A stretch of 64,000 bases of DNA from Gammaproteobacteria bacterium 54_18_T64 (GCA_002162825.1 MAAU01000091.1:1-64000); one strand, 5' to 3'; shown: positions 19,301-28,177, counted from the first letter of the stretch. Notes: generated by a model not told the origin, from the letters alone. A program made the numbers and translations.

Positions 19301-20430
19301 TGCAGGCGCCAGCCGTGAGTCATGGTGCCGCGAATAATATCCTTGCTGGTGGCGCCAGCACCATCAAAATCGAGCCACAGGGTGCGTTGTAAACTGAGTC
19401 GGTTGGCGGCGGGACTGGCGTCGCCCCGGTATTGCTCCTGTAGCTCGAGACTGGCACCCGGGCTCATCAAAAAGGTGGGCAGTTTGGCGAAGCGCGGGGG
19501 GATGTCGATCTGCGCTGGGTCGATGGCCGGTAGCCCCACGGGCTTCACACCGCGTAGGTGGGGGGCGGCGCGGAAGCTCCAGACTTCCTGTGCCGGCCAG
19601 TCTTCATCCAACTTTGCCATGGTGAACTGGCTGGGTTGGTCGAGATAGCGGGCGCGCAGCCTGATCACCCATTGGCCGGCGCGGGCCTGTATTTTCAGGC
19701 GGCCATCGGCCTCGATACGGGCGGGCAGGGGCGACTCGAAATATAGGGCCTCGGCATTGCTGGGCAGCAATTGGCCGAGTGTGATTTCCCTGGGTTTGCC
19801 GGCGACGCTGAGGCGCAACTCTGTCTCCAGATGCATGGGGATGGCGTCATTGAGGGCGCGAAAGACGGTCAGTTTGATGGTGTTTTCGAGGTTCTTTTGC
19901 GCCGTGGCGCCATCCTGACTGCGCAGCCATAAGCGCCCCTGGGCGTCGATATTACTCTTGATTTCATGGCCCACATTACTCAGTTTAATGAGTGCAGTGT
20001 CTGTTGGCACCAGCAGATACTGCGGGGTTTTCTGCCAGTGCCAGCGGCCCTTAATCGTGTAGTTGCCGGCCTTTAGGTGCAAGGCCGGGTTGCCCTTAAA
20101 TTCAAGTACGGCCGCCGCTTTGTTGTTGACGGTCACGGACTGAGGCCAGTGCTTATTGTCACCGGGCAAGGTCAACCAGCTGTCGCTGAGTACCTGCCAC
20201 TGTTGTGAGAAGTCAGCGCCACGAGGATGTATATTGATCGTCAACTGGTCGGGCCAGACACAGCGTCGCTGCTCTATTTGTTGGGCTATTCTTGGGCAGG
20301 GGTGCTGTACCTGGTCACGTAATACCCAGGATTGCCACTGCGCCAGTTCGGGTGGGATCGTTTGTTCGCTGCCATGGCTGAGGGCTGTAGCGCAGAGCAG
20401 TAGCAGTGTGGCGAGCAGGCGCATAGACAT
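16321..20430 (-). CDS. Giant internally duplicated membrane protein, function unknown
   Basis: I do not recognise a named family for this 1369-residue protein. It has an N-terminal signal peptide (residues 1-20) and two homologous halves. Each half has a long beta-rich, presumably periplasmic region (about 25-465 and 735-1165) followed by a membrane bundle (about 472-560 plus 663-688, and 1169-1270 plus 1303-1332). Matching landmarks keep an offset of about 705-709: WPQSVTVNN/WQAQSISVDN, EVWSF/ERWSV and VELTLQLPPG/INLKIHLPRG. A second signal-like stretch with a VQA end (707-730) opens half two. The C-terminal tail is highly charged. The acyl-CoA dehydrogenase gene follows after 17 bases. Confidence 0.85.
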   Translation of the reverse strand: MSMRLLATLLLLCATALSHGSEQTIPPELAQWQSWVLRDQVQHPCPRIAQQIEQRRCVWPDQLTINIHPRGADFSQQWQVLSDSWLTLPGDNKHWPQSVTVNNKAAAVLEFKGNPALHLKAGNYTIKGRWHWQKTPQYLLVPTDTALIKLSNVGHEIKSNIDAQGRLWLRSQDGATAQKNLENTIKLTVFRALNDAIPMHLETELRLSVAGKPREITLGQLLPSNAEALYFESPLPARIEADGRLKIQARAGQWVIRLRARYLDQPSQFTMAKLDEDWPAQEVWSFRAAPHLRGVKPVGLPAIDPAQIDIPPRFAKLPTFLMSPGASLELQEQYRGDASPAANRLSLQRTLWLDFDGAGATSKDIIRGTMTHGWRLHTSPELQLGRVVANGIPQLVTKMADEAGAGIEIRQSQVDVEAINRIDSLAAISANGWLHDFDTVELTLQLPPGWQLWHAGGPDSVRQSWLSRWDLWDLFICLFIVGALLRTLSWRWALVGAATLALTYHEANAPPLVAWVILVAALPLLQVLPSGKFKRLITSCAYLALSALLIFILAFAVQQIRRGLYPQLEQNRAINASHYGYSQAPARLAKSRVNKAKEAGAMHILDSAAAPALEERLARKRYRPSDNVQTGPGEPDWQWQEISIRWSGPVSAGEALKLYLSPPLLTRLLKFVQVALVALLFYGLAGPLLREHRLFGRRDETTLPPGITSCLLPALLLLAGLGLHTPQVQAQQAVQGSTQSHGFPSAQLLQELKAELLKAPLCAPHCVALQNVDIKVDQQRLRLQFTASAATQIAFPLPLDKSWQAQSISVDNRAATLARDQGKLWVLLEAGVHKVLLRGLAHGDNISIPFALSPHNTRVRAPGWRVHGLNKGRVSGGSVELEKEQKQLIADTLIPAPIEPFVRVERQLNADVDWELITTVRRIAPQQGSINLRIPLLPGESVVSQNMLIEDHHVVLSFKSKQRQIQWRSVLEPTEKLSLSAPQTTQWVERWSVVASPRWHITGEGIPNLKAEATTRQANQRWWPWPGETLGLQAVEPQPVPGPNTTIESIALDYRPGKRNADVELKLKIRTSLGGDYRFKQPPGGELQSMHIDGIEQTRPRKEQYVVIPLHPGLQTIDLKWQLPSGISLRTLTPSFTLPTAANNINLKIHLPRGRWPLLLSGPDIGPAMLYWGVLAVIIGIAIALGTCVQHLQLSIPLKTWHWLLLAIGMSTVNMVGSLPVVAWFFAMEARRRYNPAAPSKLFNLMQIGLIGLSLVALLSLFFTIPQSLLSSPNMQITGNGSGAYLYQWYQDHSSDSLPNAWVFSLPLWVFRLTMLLWSMWLVFALLNWIKWGWQCLSAGKLWDNPPPRQPRKKTVRKSTQKDSDEEKQ

Positions 20431-20512
20431 GATGTCATCCTTGGCAATTATTCTTGTACTTATAACGAGAGGGGATTATGTCAGGTGATTAACGATAAAC
20501 CATGGGGTTTTT

Positions 20513-20995
20513 ATGAGCGAGATCTCGTCTGTGGCTATTAAGGCCTGTGTCGAAGGTCTTTTTATCGCCAGTCGTGCCCGCGAACCCTTGGTGAGCCGGC
20601 GTGAGGTCACGGCGCTGACAGGCCGGGGCCTTGAGGGCGATCGCTATTGTTACCGGCGCGGCAGTTTTTCCCACTGGCCGGGACGAGGGCGAGATGTCAC
20701 TTTGATTGAAGCCGAAGTGCTGGCCTCTCTACCCGCTCGTTGTGCCATTGGTGGGGCTCAAGCGCGGCGCAATATTGTCACTCGCGGGCTCGAGTTGAAC
20801 GCCCTGGTGGGGCAGTTCTTGCAACTGGGGGAGGTGGTTTTATACGGTGTACGACGGTGTGAGCCCTGCCCCCATCTCGATCAACTAACAGGCCCCGGGG
20901 TAATGGCGGCCCTCGTCGGCAGGGGTGGCTTAAGGGCGGATATTGTTGAAGGTGGGGTGATTCGCGTTGGCGACGGGATTGCGCTGTTGACCTGA
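20513..20995 (+). CDS. MOSC domain protein
   Basis: A 160-residue stand-alone MOSC domain, the C-terminal fold of molybdenum-cofactor sulfurases and of YiiM/YcbX-type oxime reductases. Visible features are GRGLEGDRY, RRNIVTRGLEL, LYGVRRCEPCPHLDQL with the conserved cysteine region, and GRGGLRADIVEGGVIRVGD. It probably binds molybdopterin or a sulfur carrier cysteine, but the substrate is unknown. It is divergent from the giant membrane protein and convergent with the HDOD gene. Confidence 0.88.
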   Translation: MSEISSVAIKACVEGLFIASRAREPLVSRREVTALTGRGLEGDRYCYRRGSFSHWPGRGRDVTLIEAEVLASLPARCAIGGAQARRNIVTRGLELNALVGQFLQLGEVVLYGVRRCEPCPHLDQLTGPGVMAALVGRGGLRADIVEGGVIRVGDGIALLT

Positions 20996-21072
20996 CGATA
21001 TGGGCTAGATCTCAGAACCGCTGGCAATAAAATATTGATTGGCGGCTCGAGTGAGCAATGGTGTCGGCCGTG

Positions 21073-21975
21073 TTAGCCGAGGGCAGAAACAATAGAGTCT
21101 ATTTCTTCCCTGGAGCTATCTTTGATCTCGCTAATGGCTTCGGCGTCCAAACCGAGACGTTCAAAGGCGGGAATTTGTAGCCATTCGGCAAGATGTTCCT
21201 CCTCGTTGCCCTCCTCGCCCTCTTCAATAAGGTGGGCCATTAGGTTGGCAGTCAGAACGACATCGGTGAGGTCGGTGGCATGACCCGCTATAAAGGGTTC
21301 GCGGTCGTACAGTTCGTGCTCATCGGCGACATTCATCATCGCCTCATCAAACTCCCAGTTTTCAATAATGGCGCTGCCGATGCCGGTGTGCCAGTCGTAC
21401 ATCACTTGCTCGAGGGCCTCGGGGTCCTCAATCAATGCCGGATAGCCCTCGGCACGGGTCAGTATGTAGGTCTTGCCGATATCGTGCATCAGCCCGGCGA
21501 GCATGGCCTCATCGGGGTTGATTCTGTTTTTCTTGAGGTTGGGGTGGCGCGACTGTTTCTTGCTGATGACAAAGCACAGGGCTGCGACAGTGACGCTGTG
21601 CTGCCACAGCTTATGGAATTGCGTGGCCAGGACGGGGTTTGCCGGTGCGTTCATGACCTGGTCCATGGCGATGGAGACGGCGATACTGTGGGCCATTTTG
21701 AAGCCCATACGGGTAATGGCAGTGGGAATGTCTTTGATCTGATTACCGCTGACATTGAGGGCCGCAGAATTGGCAACCTTCAATAAACGTGCCGAAAAAA
21801 CCGGGTCGGAAACCACCAGTTTGGCAATTTGCTGGGTCGACATGTTGGGGTCTTCGAGGGCGCTCTTGATGCGCATCGCCACCTCGGGGAAGGCCGGTAG
21901 TTTGACCTGGCCCTTGGAGAGTTCATCGCTCAGTGTTTGAATAAACTCAAAACCAATTGCGTTGGCGTCGGACAT
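21073..21975 (-). CDS. HDOD domain signalling protein
   Basis: A 300-residue HDOD protein. The N-terminal part has LPAFPEVAMRI and the VSDPVFSARLLKVANSA signature. The central part has GLMHDIGKTYILT, and the C-terminus is acidic (EEGEEGNEEEH). HDOD proteins usually act as scaffolds in motility, c-di-GMP and stress control and often lack hydrolase activity. The His-Asp pair is retained here, so hydrolysis cannot be excluded. The ATG at 21975 follows AAGGAAAG. Confidence 0.9.
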   Translation of the reverse strand: MSDANAIGFEFIQTLSDELSKGQVKLPAFPEVAMRIKSALEDPNMSTQQIAKLVVSDPVFSARLLKVANSAALNVSGNQIKDIPTAITRMGFKMAHSIAVSIAMDQVMNAPANPVLATQFHKLWQHSVTVAALCFVISKKQSRHPNLKKNRINPDEAMLAGLMHDIGKTYILTRAEGYPALIEDPEALEQVMYDWHTGIGSAIIENWEFDEAMMNVADEHELYDREPFIAGHATDLTDVVLTANLMAHLIEEGEEGNEEEHLAEWLQIPAFERLGLDAEAISEIKDSSREEIDSIVSALG

Positions 21976-22127
21976 GCGGCTCTTTCCTTAAAAATTTATT
22001 CGCGAGGCCATTTGGCTCGGGTTTTTATCAGTGGCTATGGTTACAAAATCGCCCCACTGAATACAGGATCGAAGGTGAATTTTTAGTGGCTTGTCGCAAA
22101 AACTAGCGGCGTTTAATTTTATTGAGT

Positions 22128-23090
22128 TTACCTCTGGACAGCCCCAATAAATGCCCCGAGTTTGTCCGCTGCCTGCACGACCAGGCGCTGGCGGGCCTCC
22201 CGGGAGCCCCAGGCGCAATGGGGGGTGATAATAAGGTTGGGGATGTCGGGTGCCAGTAGTGCGTTGCCATCGCGCGGCGGTTCGCGTGTCAGTACATCGA
22301 CGCCGGCGCCGGCGATGCTGCCCTGGCGCAGTGCCTGGGCCAGGGCGGTCTCGTTGACGATGCCGCCTCGGGCACAGTTGATCAACAGGGCGCTGGCTTT
22401 CATTTGCTGGAGCTCCTGCCTATCGATCAGGTTGTGAGTCTGCTCGCTCAGGGGGCAGTGAATACTCACCACATCGGCGCTGGCTAAAAATTGCGCCAGG
22501 GGCAGGCGTGGTGTTGTCCTGTGACTGGCCGACTGCCAGCCCGGAATCGCTGCGCTAACAATGTTCATGCCGAAGGCGCGACCCACAGCGGCGACGCCAC
22601 GACCCAGTTCGCCGTAACCAATAATGCCCAGGGTCTTGCCCGCCAGTTCGCTGATGGGGTGGTCGAGTACGGAAAAAAACGGGCTCTGACTCCAGGCTTC
22701 CTGGGCCACCCGATGATAGGCCTGCAGCTGAGTGCTGAGTGAGAGGATCAGGGCCCAGGTGTGTTGCACCACCGACGCCGTGCCGTAGGCCACGCAATTA
22801 TTGACCGTGATATGTCGCTGTTGAGCCGCGCGGTGATCGACAACATTGGTGCCGGTGGCCAGCACGCCGATGTACTTTAGTTGACTAGCGGCGCCGATTT
22901 CTGCTGCGCCGAGTAGCACCTTGTTGGTCAGGACAATGTCGGCGCGGGCTATGCGCTGCGCGGTTTGACTGGCGGAGGTGTTGGCGTAGCTGTGCCAGTC
23001 GACGGCGGCGATATTCAGTAGCGGGCGCAAGTCGAGGTCGTCGGGGTGCAGTGAGTCGCGATCGAGAATAACGCCCTTCAAGGCTGCCAT
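22128..23090 (-). CDS. D-isomer-specific 2-hydroxyacid dehydrogenase (hydroxypyruvate/glycerate type)
   Basis: An NAD(P)-dependent reductase of 2-oxoacids, 320 residues. It has the Rossmann motif GIIGYGELGRGVA, catalytic Arg in NCARGGIVNE, Glu in LTREPPRDG and His in ITPHCAWGS. The N-terminal form and overall sequence resemble hydroxypyruvate reductases such as HprA, but substrate identity is inference. The start is placed at the ATG at 23090 (MAALKGVILDRDSL); the longer frame to 23216 overlaps the promoter region of the divergent RND gene. Confidence 0.85.
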   Translation of the reverse strand: MAALKGVILDRDSLHPDDLDLRPLLNIAAVDWHSYANTSASQTAQRIARADIVLTNKVLLGAAEIGAASQLKYIGVLATGTNVVDHRAAQQRHITVNNCVAYGTASVVQHTWALILSLSTQLQAYHRVAQEAWSQSPFFSVLDHPISELAGKTLGIIGYGELGRGVAAVGRAFGMNIVSAAIPGWQSASHRTTPRLPLAQFLASADVVSIHCPLSEQTHNLIDRQELQQMKASALLINCARGGIVNETALAQALRQGSIAGAGVDVLTREPPRDGNALLAPDIPNLIITPHCAWGSREARQRLVVQAADKLGAFIGAVQR

Positions 23091-23213
23091 GGCTGGGCTC
23101 TGAGCTGTCAACAAGGGCTTGGTACTGTACCCGAGTGCCACGAAAAGGGAATGACTGTTGTAACCGGTCGCTGGCCTAGCGCGTAGAAGAAGGCAGTTTC
23201 TTGACAGCTTAGG

Positions 23214-23219
23214 CATAAT
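23214..23219 (+). promoter_or_regulatory. Candidate -10 box of the RND exporter gene
   Basis: CATAAT followed by GGCGGC, matching the GC-discriminator pattern seen at other promoters here. The TTGACA at 23201-23206 is only 7 bases away and cannot be its -35; the true -35 is not clear. Confidence 0.35.
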
Positions 23220-23277
23220 GGCGGCTTTTGTTGAATGCGCCGAGCTGCAAACCTGCCAGGGAAAATAAGGGAAAGAT

Positions 23278-25818
23278 ATGTCTGAACGCCTACTTCACGC
23301 CTACGAGCGCATTGTCTTACTGCACCCAAAGCGGGTGCTGTTGCTGGTATTGCTGGTTACCGTGGCATTAGCCTTGGGTCTGCCCAATTTCAAGCTGGAC
23401 GCCTCTGCCGATTCCCTGACACTGGAAAACGATAGCGACCTCGACTACTTTCGAGAAATTAACGAGCGCTATGGCAGTGGCGACTTTTTGGTGGTGACCT
23501 ATAGCCCGCTGCCGGGTGAGGACTTGTTCTCCGATCAAAGCCTGGCCACCCTTACCGAGCTAACGGAAGACCTTACGCGCATCGACGAAGTGGTTAATGT
23601 CCTGTCGATGATCAATGTGCCCCTGCTGTACAGCCCGAAAGTTCCGGTCAGCCAGTTGCATGAGACGCCGCGTACCCTATTGACCAAGGGTGTCGATCGC
23701 GAGATGGCGAAGCGGGAATTTCTCAACAGCCCGGTGTTTCGCAAACTGATTCTCGGCCCCGAGGGTCAGACCACCGCACTGCTGGCGGCCATTAAGGTCG
23801 ACGAGCGTTATATCGAATTGGTGCGTGGCCGCGATGCCCTGCGCTATAAGCGCAAGAGCGAGGGTTTGAGTGAGGCGGAAAGCCTTCAACTGGCGACAGT
23901 CAGCCAGGAATTTCTCGATTACCGTACACAGCGGGCTCAGGTCGAAAAAGATCGCGTCAAGGCGGTGCGAGCGCTGATGGATAATTACCGGGGCCGCGCG
24001 CAAATTTTCCTCGGTGGCCCGAGTATGATTACCGCCGATATGGTGGACTTTATCCGCAGTGATCTCGAGGTCTTTGGTGTCGGCATCACCCTCTTTATTG
24101 TACTGACCCTATCGGTGATTTTTCGCCAGTTGCGCTGGGTGGTACTCCCCCTCGCCACCTGTGCCTTTGCCATTGTCATGATGCTCGGTTGGCTGAGCTG
24201 GATTGACTGGCGCCTAACGATTATTTCATCGAACTTTGTCGCCCTGCTGCTGGTTTTGACCATGGCGCTGACCATTCACCTCATCGTGCGCTATCGTGAA
24301 TTACACCATGACAAGCCCGAGGCCAGTCAGCTCGAATTGGTGCGCGAGATGGTCAACTTTATGGCGCGGCCCTGTATTTACACGGTGTTGACGACGATAG
24401 TGGCCTTCGCCTCACTGGTGGTGAGTGGCATTCGTCCGGTGATCGATTTTGGCTGGATGATGACCATTGGTCTGAGCGTCTCGCTGGTGCTGGGTTTTTT
24501 GGTGATTCCCGCCGGTATGTTGGTGCTGGGCAAGGCCAGGGTTGTACAGAGGGGCAGTCAGGGTGGACAGTTGCCGGCTCATTTTTCTAACTTTACCGAG
24601 CGCCACGGCAATCTGGTATTGCTGCTGTCACTGGTGGTCAGTGTTATCTCGGTGCTGGGTATCACTAAGCTGCAGGTTGATAATCGCTTTATCGACTATT
24701 TCAAAGAGCACACCGAAATCTACCAGGGCCTGTCGATTATTGATCAGAAACTGGGTGGTACCACACCGCTGGATATTATTATTCAGGCCCCGGCCAGCGC
24801 CGCCATTCCCTTGACCCTCAGTGTACCCGAGGGAGATGACCCCTTTGGCGAAGAAGACCCTTTCGAAAGCGATCCCTTTGCAGACGATCCCTTTGGCGAT
24901 GATGTCTTTGGTGAGGAGGACCCCAACCAGCAAAAGCCCAGTTACTGGTTTAGTCGCAGTGGGCTAGAAGAGCTGGAGCAAATCACTACCTATCTCGATG
25001 ACATGGACGAGATTGGGCGCATCGATTCCCTGGTCACCGCCTTTCACGTTGCCAATGACCTCACCGGTCACCGCATGAATGATTTTGAACTGGCGGTGAT
25101 GCGCAAGGGCCTGTCGCCGGAGATGAACAGTTTTCTACTGGCGCCCTATCTCAACGACGCGACCGATGAAGCCCGCCTCACCATGCGCACCGTGGAAAGC
25201 GGTGCCACTCTCAATCGCCAGCAATTACTCGAGGAGATCAACAGCTTTTTGATCGATGAGGTGGGTTTGGCGCCCGAGCAATTTCGCCTGTCGGGTTTGA
25301 TGGTGCTCTACAACAATATGCTGCAAAGCCTGTTTCACTCGCAAATTGTGACCCTGGGCGCGGTATTTCTCGGCATTATGCTGATGTTTGTGGTCTTGTT
25401 TCGCTCGCTGCTGATTGCCTTTATCGCTATTTTTCCGAATATACTCGCGGCTTGCGTGGTGCTGGGGGTGATGGGCTGGGCCGGTATTCCCCTCGATATG
25501 ATGACCATTACCATTGCCTCCATCACCGTCGGCATCGGCGTTGATGACACCCTGCACTATATTTATCGCTTCCGTGAGGAGTTTGCCAAAGACCGAGACT
25601 ACGTTGCCAGTATGCACCGCAGTCACAAGTCCATTGGCGTGGCCATGTACTACACCTCGATCGTGATTATCGTCGGTTTTTCAATTCTTGCGCTGTCCAA
25701 CTTTATGCCCTCGGTGTACTTTGGTTTTTTGACCGGTCTGGCCATGTTGACGGCCTTGCTGGCCTCGCAAACCCTGTTGCCGAAGTTAATCTTGCTGACC
25801 CGGCCCCTGGGTAAATAG
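23278..25818 (+). CDS. RND/MMPL-superfamily exporter with an acidic DPF-repeat insertion
   Basis: An 846-residue inner-membrane transporter with the duplicated RND plan. It has a first helix (about 19-36), a periplasmic loop, a helix block (about 265-415), another single helix (about 445-462), a second loop and a final block (about 675-845). The GVDDTLHYIYRFREE segment is typical of the MMPL/HpnN-like lineage. No fusion or outer-membrane partner lies nearby, so a lipid-like substrate is possible but inferred. Residues 520-549 contain DPF repeated four times in an acidic context, an unusual insertion. It overlaps no neighbour and converges with the GGDEF-EAL gene. Confidence 0.87.
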   Translation: MSERLLHAYERIVLLHPKRVLLLVLLVTVALALGLPNFKLDASADSLTLENDSDLDYFREINERYGSGDFLVVTYSPLPGEDLFSDQSLATLTELTEDLTRIDEVVNVLSMINVPLLYSPKVPVSQLHETPRTLLTKGVDREMAKREFLNSPVFRKLILGPEGQTTALLAAIKVDERYIELVRGRDALRYKRKSEGLSEAESLQLATVSQEFLDYRTQRAQVEKDRVKAVRALMDNYRGRAQIFLGGPSMITADMVDFIRSDLEVFGVGITLFIVLTLSVIFRQLRWVVLPLATCAFAIVMMLGWLSWIDWRLTIISSNFVALLLVLTMALTIHLIVRYRELHHDKPEASQLELVREMVNFMARPCIYTVLTTIVAFASLVVSGIRPVIDFGWMMTIGLSVSLVLGFLVIPAGMLVLGKARVVQRGSQGGQLPAHFSNFTERHGNLVLLLSLVVSVISVLGITKLQVDNRFIDYFKEHTEIYQGLSIIDQKLGGTTPLDIIIQAPASAAIPLTLSVPEGDDPFGEEDPFESDPFADDPFGDDVFGEEDPNQQKPSYWFSRSGLEELEQITTYLDDMDEIGRIDSLVTAFHVANDLTGHRMNDFELAVMRKGLSPEMNSFLLAPYLNDATDEARLTMRTVESGATLNRQQLLEEINSFLIDEVGLAPEQFRLSGLMVLYNNMLQSLFHSQIVTLGAVFLGIMLMFVVLFRSLLIAFIAIFPNILAACVVLGVMGWAGIPLDMMTITIASITVGIGVDDTLHYIYRFREEFAKDRDYVASMHRSHKSIGVAMYYTSIVIIVGFSILALSNFMPSVYFGFLTGLAMLTALLASQTLLPKLILLTRPLGK

Positions 25819-25849
25819 ATTGATTACCACGGACGCGGCCTTAGTTGAG

Positions 25850-28177
25850 CTACTTTCCGGGGCTTGGCTTATCGTAATAAAAGCCCTGCACCTGATCACA
25901 GGAGCTATCCAGTAGAAACTTGGCCTGTTCCTGGGTTTCTACACCCTCGGCGACAATGGTGATGGCCATGGCTCTGCCAACGGCGATGATGGCCTCGGTA
26001 AGTTTGCGATCAGAGTCCTCCCGGGTGACATCGCGAATCACCGAACCATCAATTTTCAGGGTGTCAAAGTGGAATTTTTCCAGCGTCGACAGCGAGGTGT
26101 AGCCGGTACCAAAGTTGCCAATGGCAATACGCACGCCGAGTGCTTTGATGCGGTGCAGAATTTCCAGCCCCCGCTCAAAATCACTGAGCAGTAGGCCCTC
26201 GCTGATTTCCAGTTCGAGCAGCGCGGGGTCGAGGCCGGTGCTTTGTAGGATCTCGTCAATATCGCCCAGCAAGTGGGCATCGGTAAACTGGCGCGGCGTC
26301 AGATTGACCGAGACACAGCGCGGAGTCAGCCCCTGAGCAAGCCAGTCGAGGGCCTGGTTACAGGCGGTCTCAAGCACCCACTTGCCGATGGGCACAATGA
26401 GCCCGGTTTCCTCCGCCAGGGGTAGAAATTGATGGGGTAGTACAAGGCCAAGGTTGGGGTGTTGCCAGCGCAGTAGTGCTTCGGCACCGGTGATTTCGTT
26501 GCTGTGAATGTCGTATTTATCCTGATAAAACAAGAGGAATTCACCGCCATCGAGGGCCTGGCGCAGGCTGGATTCCAGGGCCAGTCTTTCCAGCGAATCG
26601 GCATTGAGCTCTTCGCAGTAAAAGGCATAATTGTTTTTACCGCCCTCTTTGGCGTGGTACATGGCAATGTCGGCATTTTTCAGTAGGGTTTGTTCGTCCT
26701 CACCATCGCCGGGGAAGACGCTGATACCAATGCTCACCGTAATGCGTAAATCCTGCTCGGCCAATCGAAAGGGTTGGCTCACTGCGCTGAGGACCTTCCT
26801 GGCCACGGCACTCAGTTGCGCCTCATCATTCATTTCCGGCAATAGCACGACGAATTCGTCGCCACCGAGTCGGGCCACGGTATCGGTTTCGCGCAGGGCC
26901 TCGTTTAAGCGTTTCGCCACTTCGATCAGTAATTCATCGCCGGCGTCGTGGCCGAGGGTATCGTTAATGATTTTGAAGCGGTCGAGGTCGAGAAACAACA
27001 GGGCAAAGCGTCGGTTATAGCGCTTCGCTTCGGCAATGCCACGGCTGAGCAGTTGACTAAAATAACTGCGGTTGGGTAGGCCGGTGAGGCTGTCGTGGTA
27101 GGCCAGGTATTCGACGCGCTGGGCATGGCTGAGTTGCTCAGCGAGGATGCGTTGTCGGCTGCGCTGTAGTTGCCGGCTGAGGTAAAACACCAGGCCGGCA
27201 ATTAGTAAGATAAGGGCGGTGGTAGCCCCCGCGCGCTGCAGATAGAGCCGGCGCAGTACCTCGCTGGCCTGTAATTGTTCTTGCTCGGAGAGCCCGAGGA
27301 TCATGGCCAGTGGGAATTCATAGAGTTGGGTGGCCAGGGTATAGCGCTTAACCTGATCCCAGCTGTTGTTATAGAGGCGCACCTCCTGCTCTTCCATTTC
27401 AGCAGTATCGGGGATTAGCTGGCGGTAGTCCGCCTTTTCCCCGGTGACAATTTTGTCACCGCTGCGCCGCACGCGAAATACGCCGTCGGTACCAATAAGA
27501 CCGAGCACGCCGCGCCGACCCATTTGCGCGTCTTCGTAGCCACTGACAAAGTAGCTGGCGTCAACCGAGGTGAAGGCGATGCCGGCGAAGGCCCCGCTGG
27601 GGCTGTTAATTCTACGGCTGAAGGTGAGTTTCCAGGTTTTGCTCGCTGGATTTAGCCAGGCCTGGCTAATGGCCAGTTGGTCGCCCTCCACTTGGGCGCG
27701 AAAGTAATCCTGGTTGGCAATGTTAGTGTCTTCGATGGCTCGGGTGCTACTGGTGATATGACCCTTGGCATCGGCAATGCTGGTGACAAAGAGGAAGTCG
27801 GTGAGTAGTAGTCCCCAGTCGTCTACCAGCGCTAGCATCTCTTCACCGGTATTAAACTCATAGCCGCGTTTGAGAACATTTAAGGACTGGTCAATTTCTC
27901 GCACCGCCCGCACCACCTGTGCCTCATAAGTGTGGGCCAGGGCATCGGTGGAGTGGGAGGCGTTGACCCGGGCATTGGCAAAATCATTTTCGATTAATTG
28001 CAAGGTGGTGAGCCAAAGGGCAATTAAAATGACGCTAACCATGGCCAGGAAAATACCCTGCACCACGCTGAGCTTAGTGGCCACGAGTTTTGTTATCGAG
28101 GGCAGCTCTTCGTCGTCTGGGGTCGGTGTCACGCTGGGTGGCTGCTGGCGCTTATCATTCTCAGTTTGCGTTGCCAT
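25850..28177 (-). CDS. Cache-GGDEF-EAL protein, probable diguanylate cyclase with degenerate EAL
   Basis: A 775-residue inner-membrane protein. Helices at 38-60 and 317-334 flank a periplasmic PDC/cache sensor. The cyclase domain (about 350-520) has an intact GGDEF at 438-442 and an RETD inhibitory site five residues before it. The EAL domain (about 535-775) keeps EAL (566-568), VNLTPRQ, LEIS and EGVET, but the DDFGTGYSS motif reads GNFGTGYTS, losing both metal-binding aspartates. Cyclase activity is therefore more likely than phosphodiesterase. Its ATG overlaps the stop of the upstream binding-protein gene (TAATG), so they are translationally coupled. Confidence 0.88.
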   Translation of the reverse strand: MATQTENDKRQQPPSVTPTPDDEELPSITKLVATKLSVVQGIFLAMVSVILIALWLTTLQLIENDFANARVNASHSTDALAHTYEAQVVRAVREIDQSLNVLKRGYEFNTGEEMLALVDDWGLLLTDFLFVTSIADAKGHITSSTRAIEDTNIANQDYFRAQVEGDQLAISQAWLNPASKTWKLTFSRRINSPSGAFAGIAFTSVDASYFVSGYEDAQMGRRGVLGLIGTDGVFRVRRSGDKIVTGEKADYRQLIPDTAEMEEQEVRLYNNSWDQVKRYTLATQLYEFPLAMILGLSEQEQLQASEVLRRLYLQRAGATTALILLIAGLVFYLSRQLQRSRQRILAEQLSHAQRVEYLAYHDSLTGLPNRSYFSQLLSRGIAEAKRYNRRFALLFLDLDRFKIINDTLGHDAGDELLIEVAKRLNEALRETDTVARLGGDEFVVLLPEMNDEAQLSAVARKVLSAVSQPFRLAEQDLRITVSIGISVFPGDGEDEQTLLKNADIAMYHAKEGGKNNYAFYCEELNADSLERLALESSLRQALDGGEFLLFYQDKYDIHSNEITGAEALLRWQHPNLGLVLPHQFLPLAEETGLIVPIGKWVLETACNQALDWLAQGLTPRCVSVNLTPRQFTDAHLLGDIDEILQSTGLDPALLELEISEGLLLSDFERGLEILHRIKALGVRIAIGNFGTGYTSLSTLEKFHFDTLKIDGSVIRDVTREDSDRKLTEAIIAVGRAMAITIVAEGVETQEQAKFLLDSSCDQVQGFYYDKPSPGK

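Noticed and set aside
23201-23219. TTGACA and CATAAT before the RND gene as one promoter
   Set aside because: Spacer is only 7 bases, too short for sigma-70; only the CATAAT was kept as a possible -10.
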